Below, piece after piece: positions 58,200-64,000 of a DNA stretch of 64,000 nucleotides. Source of the DNA: Prochilodus magdalenae. Lineage: Eukaryota > Chordata > Actinopteri > Characiformes > Prochilodontidae. Each line of letters begins with the position of its first letter. Position 1 is the stretch's first letter. The stretch covers positions 62,549 through 126,548 of the forward strand of contig JAMWET010001251.1 of assembly GCA_024036415.1 (NCBI GenBank), written 5' to 3'. The notes below the pieces were generated by a model, which saw only the letters and a list, made by a program, of their open reading frames with translations, made no database searches and had not been told where the DNA came from. Both the position numbers and the translations under genes were made by a program.

Positions 58200-58735
58200 T
58201 GCATATCGGACATCGGACAGAAATACGAAACAAATTTACAGACATTTACAGAAATACGGGACAAATTTACGGACATTTACAGAAATATGGAACAAATTTA
58301 CAGACATTTACAGAAATACGGGACAAATTTACGGACATTTACAGAAATATGGAACAAATTTACAGACATTTACAGAAATACGGGACAAATTTACGGACAT
58401 TTACAGAAATATGGGACAAATTTACGGACATTTACAGAAATACGGGACAAATTAACGGACATTTACAGAAAATACGGGAAACCAAATTTACGGGACATTT
58501 ACAGAAATACTAAACAATTTTACAGACTTTACAGAAATACGTGGACAAATTTATCGTCGACATTTTACAGAAATATGGAACAAGATTTACAGACCATTTA
58601 CAGACAATACGGGACAAATTTCAAATTTTACGGACATTTACACGTAATATGGAACTAAATGTTACAGACCTTTGTACAGAATACGGGAACCAAAATTTAT
58701 GGACATTTTACAAAAATACGGAACAAATCTCGTCC
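58200..58735. repeat. 31-bp minisatellite
   Basis: Unit acagaaatacgggacaaatt + tacggacattt, about 17 copies. The left nine are homogeneous, the right ones carry many single-base indels. 31 is not a multiple of 3, so all three frames stay open in turn. Confidence 0.95.
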
Positions 58736-58889
58736 CGTATTGGTTTAATGAAAGGATTCTGTATTTTACGGGATGGGTGGCAACCCTACCTACTCTACTG
58801 GTATAATGTAGGGTGCAGTCTACAACATGAGAGGCGGAGGTGTTACCTACTAGCCTAGCATGCTAGGTTGTACGCCACTACATTAACCC

Positions 58890-60115
58890 ACCTACACCAG
58901 ATCCAATGGAAGGGAAGAGGCTAACTCTTAAGCAGGCTAACTCTTAACGTTACTGTGTTTATGGGTAATAAACTTTAGCAAGTTCACAGTTAAGACTAAA
59001 TTAGCTGAAGACGTGTCATTATAAGGAATTTAACCGTTGCTAACTAATGCTTAGCAAACAGCTAACTAAGATGTTATTAACCGGTACGCAGTGCAAATCA
59101 GAAATAAGGACAAGTCGTTTCTCGGGCCTCTGTGAAGCCGGCTTCTCTGGGAAGCGTGCACCCTTGTTTTCACACAGTGGTATGAAAAAGCCTGGCTTCT
59201 CTTTCGGCTGTTTGTCTAGTTTTGGAAGCTCATTTGCGTCCTCTCTTAAAGGGAAACTCGCGCAGGGAAGTGCGATGGGTCTAAAAGAGGAAACGCTGAA
59301 ATTTCTGAGCAACCTCTCCCAAATGATATTTTTATGAGCTGGCCTTTGGAGACTTCCTGTTTTTCGACTCGAAATAAAGAAGAGTGCTTTTGTCACGCTC
59401 CGGCTCTAACCTGCGCTGGTTTCTCTGAAACGATGCGCCGGGTGACGACGGCTGCTCGCTCTCTCTCGAACGTGTGTCGCTGAGGGGAGCGTGACATTTA
59501 ACCTGGAACGTTTGGGAAATTACACATCTCTTCATTAGCATCTCGCCGCTTTCAGTAATGGCTTGTTCTAGAAACCAGAAAAACCCCAGACCAAGGCCGA
59601 CGCCCCTCATTTCCACAGACAGCTGCTGTTTGGGCCGGAACGGCGAGCGCGTTTCATATCATCTCCGCGGATCTCATGGCCCCCGCGAGCTAATATTAGC
59701 TTTAATCCATTCAGAGATCAGCGGGTAAGAGGACGGGCAGGCCGAGTCGGTGGGGTGGGGGGTGGGGGAGCCATTGTGTTGGTTATTGACGGCCGTGCTG
59801 GATGTGACGCAGAAGTGTTGTCTCTAAGCAACCGCGTCCGATGCTTCAGAGCCACCTTAATTTCCATAATGGAGAGTAAATACAGCGTCCAGCTCCGAAC
59901 CCCGAGGAGAAGGAACCAGGCAAAACAGGTTTGCTGCGTTGGTGGGGGGCGGCTCCTCGCCGCTGTTCCGAGCGATCTGTGGCGGAAAAACATCAGTGGC
60001 CACTTTATTAGGCCATCAGTCTTCACGGTACGGACCCAAGAAGGTGCTGGAAGGGCTCCTTAGGGCCTCCGGCGCATGTCAGCCGTGTTGTTGCTGCAGA
60101 TGCATCCTGTGAATC
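58890..60115. other. Intergenic, no gene seen; possible conserved non-coding stretch
   Basis: No coding support. The 59450-59900 part is free of recognisable repeats and has balanced composition (gggaaattacacatctcttc; agctaatattagctttaatc), unlike its surroundings. Cross-species conservation was not testable here. Confidence 0.35.
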
Positions 60116-60124
60116 AACCCTGTC

Positions 60125-60880
60125 TATCATGGTACACGATGTGGACAAAAGTATGGGGACACACCCATCTTAACCTTTGAGCTCAGTGAGAGCGGTCCGC
60201 CTATACAGACAGTGCACTGAATTCCAGTGTGGTGCTGTAACAGGATGCCGGATGATATTCCACGATCGACTGGGAGTGGTACTATTGATCGGTGGCAGAG
60301 TTTAGGAACCCCTACAGCTCAGACCCCGAAATGTCAGAGCAGGTTAAGTGACAGGGCAGGGCCTCAGAGAGCTGAGGAGCAGAGTGACCCGTTAACTGTA
60401 GACCTCCCCTGGCATTAACATCAACCCGAACACTGTATGGGAGGTTCGTACCTCCATGGCCGAGCAGCTGCGATGTGTCAGGTGGAGTGGTGTAGAGCGC
60501 CGGGTGGGATAATGATGCTATGGGGTTATCTTCCAGGGGTCAGTCTAGCGCCCCCTAGTTCCAGTGAAGGGGAATCTTAGTGCTTCAGCCGAACCGAGAC
60601 CTCTGGACAGCTTCCATCTTGGGAACAGTTTGGAAAAGGATTTTTCCTGTTCTGGTGCACAAAGCAACCTCCATAAGGCAGGTTTGGTGTGGAAGAACCT
60701 GACTGGCCCACACACGGAGCCCTGACCTCGACCTCCTCCAACACCTTTGGGATGAAGGGAGACTGTGAGCCAGGCCTTCTCGTCCAATATCAGTGTCTGA
60801 CCTCACAAACGCTCTTCTGGACGAACAGGGAAGAATATGAATGAGCGTATCAGGCCATGTGTGACCCTTTCCTGGACCAC
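60125..60880 (+). mobile_element. Decayed Tc1-like transposon (family C)
   Basis: Starts gatgtggacaaaagtatggg + gacac, the family's terminal repeat. Inside, gcgccccctagttccagtga, aacacctttgggatgaa (the NTFGME-like remnant of the catalytic Glu region) and gagccaggccttctcgtcca follow in transposase order. Frames are broken throughout and no 3' terminus is clear. Confidence 0.75.
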
Positions 60881-60899
60881 TGGGATCGAACATCAGGTG

Positions 60900-62110
60900 T
60901 AGAGGGCTTTGTGGTGGAACAGGAGGCTTGGCCAGGGAAGCATGGCCCGGGACTCTGGAGCCAGCCTTATGCCCTCTGTGCCACTCTCTCCTCAGATGTG
61001 GCTAACAGCTTTACCCTGTTGTAACTTAGAGCTTTCGTCGGTGTGTGAGGCTCGGCCATGGCTTTCAGGCCCTCTCACATGGCCGCCGGGGGCGTCTGTG
61101 GGTTGGGCGACTGGCACAGAGCATTTTCATGCTGGAGGTAGCCATTAGGAGACTTCCATTAGCAGTGAAATGGTTGATTGTAGAGACTAAAGAGGACATA
61201 TAGACACTACACCACCAGTGAACCTACGTCTTCTGGGTTTACATGGAATGCTGATGATGGGAAAAATCTGGGAAAGCTGTAGCACCACTGTAGCTCGGAG
61301 AATCAGACGGTCTTACTAATGTAGGAATGTTCAAACAACAGCGGAAGATTCCCAAGCGCAGGCCGGGCTGAAATGACCCTTTTCTGCACCTGTTGGACCC
61401 GAGAGAACCCGGAGAGGTCAAGGGTCACGGGTGATTGGGCTGTTTTGCTGTAAGAGCCCTCATTCCTCAGCCAGCAGGTTCAGCGATCAAGCATCTGATG
61501 GCGGAAACAGACACAGAAGGTGCGACACCGCTCACGTCCCATCATCCTCAGGGGTCAAAGGCCGCCACGGTGTGCGATTCTGGCAAAGCTTTGTTCTGGG
61601 CTTTCATCTGCACCTGCGCTGCTCCTCCCTGACCTGCCCCAGTGAATTATGGGATGGCGGAGGACAGGGAGGCGTGAAATGTGCAGAACAAACAGGCGGA
61701 GCGATTACACGGGCGTTAGACGCGCTCCTGTGGGGTTCCACAGACACTTTACTGGGGTTCCATTGTAATAGTGGTCTGCCGAAGGGGTTTTGGGCGGGCA
61801 CGTCTTTAAAAGGGGGGAACGGATAACGTGACCTCTCCTCCCTCTACACCCTCAAAGGGCCCATATCGTGGTTGGTACTTCTTACTGTGGCTGGTCCGAC
61901 TCTGAAGGCAGCCTTGCTGCCTGGACCATCCCTATAGAAGGCAGTGTTGTCCATCATGTCAGTGGACATGTCTTCTGCTGTTTCCCCAACTGAATCGATG
62001 CAGAGTATTATGGGATGTATATGGCAGAGAAGGATGCATCTATGATCCCTACATGAAACTGAAGGACTTCCTGTAGGAGGTATGGAAGTGCAGGTGTGTG
62101 GGGAAGGAGG
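60900..62110. other. Intergenic, no gene seen
   Basis: Open frames of up to 131 codons (61431-61826) show no motif, splice context or family similarity. Confidence 0.55.
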
Positions 62111-62725
62111 ATAAAGGTGACCAGGATCAATACCTGATGATAAATTTAGACTGATATGATCAATATTTATTGAGCTACACATACAGAAGTCTGTCTCTCA
62201 GTATGCCGTCCCCAGGGCCCCCCCGCCCGTTTTCGCTAACCCAACACTCCAGTACGTCTCGGTATGGAGCTGTAGAGGTTCCCTAATGGTGTCCTGTGAT
62301 AATCCATCCCATGCAGCCCTTGAAACATCCTCACCACAGCTCCTGCAGAATGGTGCTGGTAGGGGTGGAGGTGGAGGGTACACCAGTGCCTTCTGGACGT
62401 GTGACGACAAAACCGTCCAATCTTGGTGCTGACTCACGGTGCCTCCACACACGGATTAGTAGGGCTTGGGCATCTCCACCAAGACTAAAGCGGGACTCGT
62501 CACTGAAGATGACCTCGCTGCCCATTCTGAGTCACTCCCTGACAGTCTGCGTACGACACCACTGCAGTGTTTGGTGACGGTGACGTGGTGTTAAGGACAG
62601 TCGTGGTAACGGTCTGTGTGCATGTAGTCCTGCGTGGTGCAGCCGTCTGCCAACGGTGCTGCACTAACAGGATGACTCATAGAGGACACCACTGCTGGCT
62701 GGATGTCTGTAGTTGTCTGTAGTCT
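62110..62725 (-). mobile_element. Tc1-like deletion derivative, copy 6 (family A)
   Basis: Inverted copy spanning gatatgatcaatatttattg to gcagccgtctgccaacggtg. It has many single-base insertions relative to the other copies (cagcccttgaaacatcctca; gactcacggtgcctcc), either older decay or sequencing error. Confidence 0.82.
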
Positions 62726-63475
62726 GGGTGCAGCTATTCCTGTAATGATGAGTGTGTGTAAACAAACCTGACTGTGTTGAGTTAATTAAGTTTCTGTGAT
62801 GTAGAAAAAAAAAACACATGTGCATATTAGCTCCGCCCACTCACTGCTTTTTGGAACATTGAGTCATGGCTTGCGTTAGGCGTGCGTCGTGCTCATAACG
62901 GGTCTGTAGAGTTTTATGTTAATGGTGGTAAAATCTCAAAAACCTGGAATAACATGTTTTCTTTGGGGGACTACTTTTTGCCTTAGCGCGCCCTGGTGCA
63001 GCATGTATCCCTCCACCATGAGTGGAGTTTAAGGCCAAAGCTGTGCAGGAATTTTGAAACCATGGGAAGACTGTCTCTTCGGGGTATTTTGGTCATCAGA
63101 GCTGCTTTTAGAAGCCCTCGAGTGGACCATATCGACACTCTCGCTCGCTTACCAGGCTGAGGGACATCACAGGAACGCTCTTCTTCACAGCAGATCTGCT
63201 GCGAACTCCTCACTGCTGTTAGCTGTGAGCCTGTTAGCGCCCGGCTGTTGCTGCGGGAGGCCAGACGGCATGGTGGACGAAAGAAGCGGTGGCAGGCCAA
63301 TAAAAGAGAGAGCTGGAAATGACTACTCTTGCTACTACGACTTCACCACAGGAAGCCGAGGCTCGGAGCTTCCCACTGACCAAACATCCAGACCTCTAAT
63401 CTGCGGCTCTTCAGAAAGAGCGGGCCACAAAACTCCACCAGGGCCTCACTCAGATTTGTAGACATAGCAAATAGA
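62726..63475. other. Right-end unique sequence, no gene seen
   Basis: A fragment of the unknown interspersed repeat (catgtatccctccaccatga) lies at 63003. The 135-codon frame at 63054-63461 has no recognisable domain. Confidence 0.5.
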
Positions 63476-63479
63476 GTGC

Positions 63480-63491
63480 AGAGAGAGGGAG

Positions 63492-63539
<48 letters not shown>

Positions 63540-64000
63540 CAGAGAGAGAGAGAGGAGTGAATGAGAGAGAGAGTGGGAGAGAGAGAGAAAGAGGGAGCGA
63601 GAGAGAGGAGTGAGAGAGAGACAGACAGAGAGAGAGAGAGAATGAGAGAAGGAGAGAGGAAGAGAGAGACGGAGAGAGAGACAGGGGAGAAAGAAAAAGA
63701 GAGGGAGGGAGAGAGAGACAGGGTAGAAAGAGAGAGAGGGAGAGAGATATAGGGGAGAGAGACAGGGGAGAGAGAGGTAGAGAGAGAGATAGGGGAGAGA
63801 GAGAGGGAGAGAGATAGGGGAGAGAGAGGGAGAGAGATAGGGGAGAGAAGGAGGGAGAGAAAGAGAGGGAGAGAGAGAAATGTGGAGAGAGGGAGGGAGA
63901 GAGAGAGGGAGAGAGAGAGGGAGAGAGAGAGGGAGAGAGATAGGGGAGAGAGATAGGGGAGAGAGGGAGGGAGAGAGAGAGAGGGAGAGAGAGATAGGGA
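63480..64000. repeat. (GA)n/GGGAGA-rich microsatellite at the right edge
   Basis: GA dinucleotides evolving into gagatagggga and gagagggagagaga units; continues past the window. RERERE frames here are repeat translations. Confidence 0.96.

Noticed and set aside
61431..61826. 131-codon plus-strand ORF
   Set aside because: No recognisable motif and other frames are equally open; not supportable as a gene.

Overview
This window is vertebrate nuclear DNA, most likely from a teleost fish. It has spliced genes with GT-AG introns, tRNA-derived SINEs, several decayed Tc1/mariner families and an extreme load of micro- and minisatellites. The SINE tail (a 'ctctggataagagcg' core) and the Tc1 families are typical of ostariophysan fishes such as characins, catfishes and knifefishes. 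That placement is inference; no species can be named from the sequence.

Two protein-coding genes are well supported and lie head to head. On the minus strand, 1-14738, are the first seven coding exons of an ANKRD28-type gene, the ankyrin-repeat regulatory subunit of protein phosphatase 6; the gene continues past the left edge. On the plus strand, 18383-38747, is a complete aryl hydrocarbon receptor (AHR) gene of 11 coding exons. Every splice phase joins, giving a model of about 856 residues with bHLH, PAS-A, PAS-B and an acidic/Gln-rich C-terminal region. The two start codons are 3.6 kb apart. The space between them holds a CCAAT-box pair oriented toward ankrd28, a TTA microsatellite, and a 1.4 kb 21-bp minisatellite that stops about 570 bp before the AHR ATG.

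The introns are built largely from different tandem repeats. ankrd28 intron 6 is almost pure (GA)n. Intron 4 is a 75-bp minisatellite, intron 2 a ~24-34-bp one, and intron 1 holds a 32-bp GC-rich array plus a 53-bp array present in both orientations. In AHR, intron 1 carries an array of hairpin-forming ~133-bp units, intron 2 a 54-bp array and an AT-rich array, intron 4 a 20-bp and a 59-bp array, and intron 8 an AT-rich array. The 75-bp unit of ankrd28 intron 4 reappears just downstream of AHR.

From about 39 kb to the right edge the window is gene-poor. It holds the second 75-bp array, further minisatellites (21, ~50, 21, ~20 and 31 bp), SINEs, Tc1-like deletion derivatives (one pair in inverted orientation) and a terminal (GA)n tract. 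The only coding signal there is a pair of phase-compatible plus-strand exons at 53.4 and 55.3 kb from a gene I do not recognise. No CRISPR array, prokaryotic operon or rRNA gene is present. The long uninterrupted ORFs in the window are almost all translations of tandem repeats.
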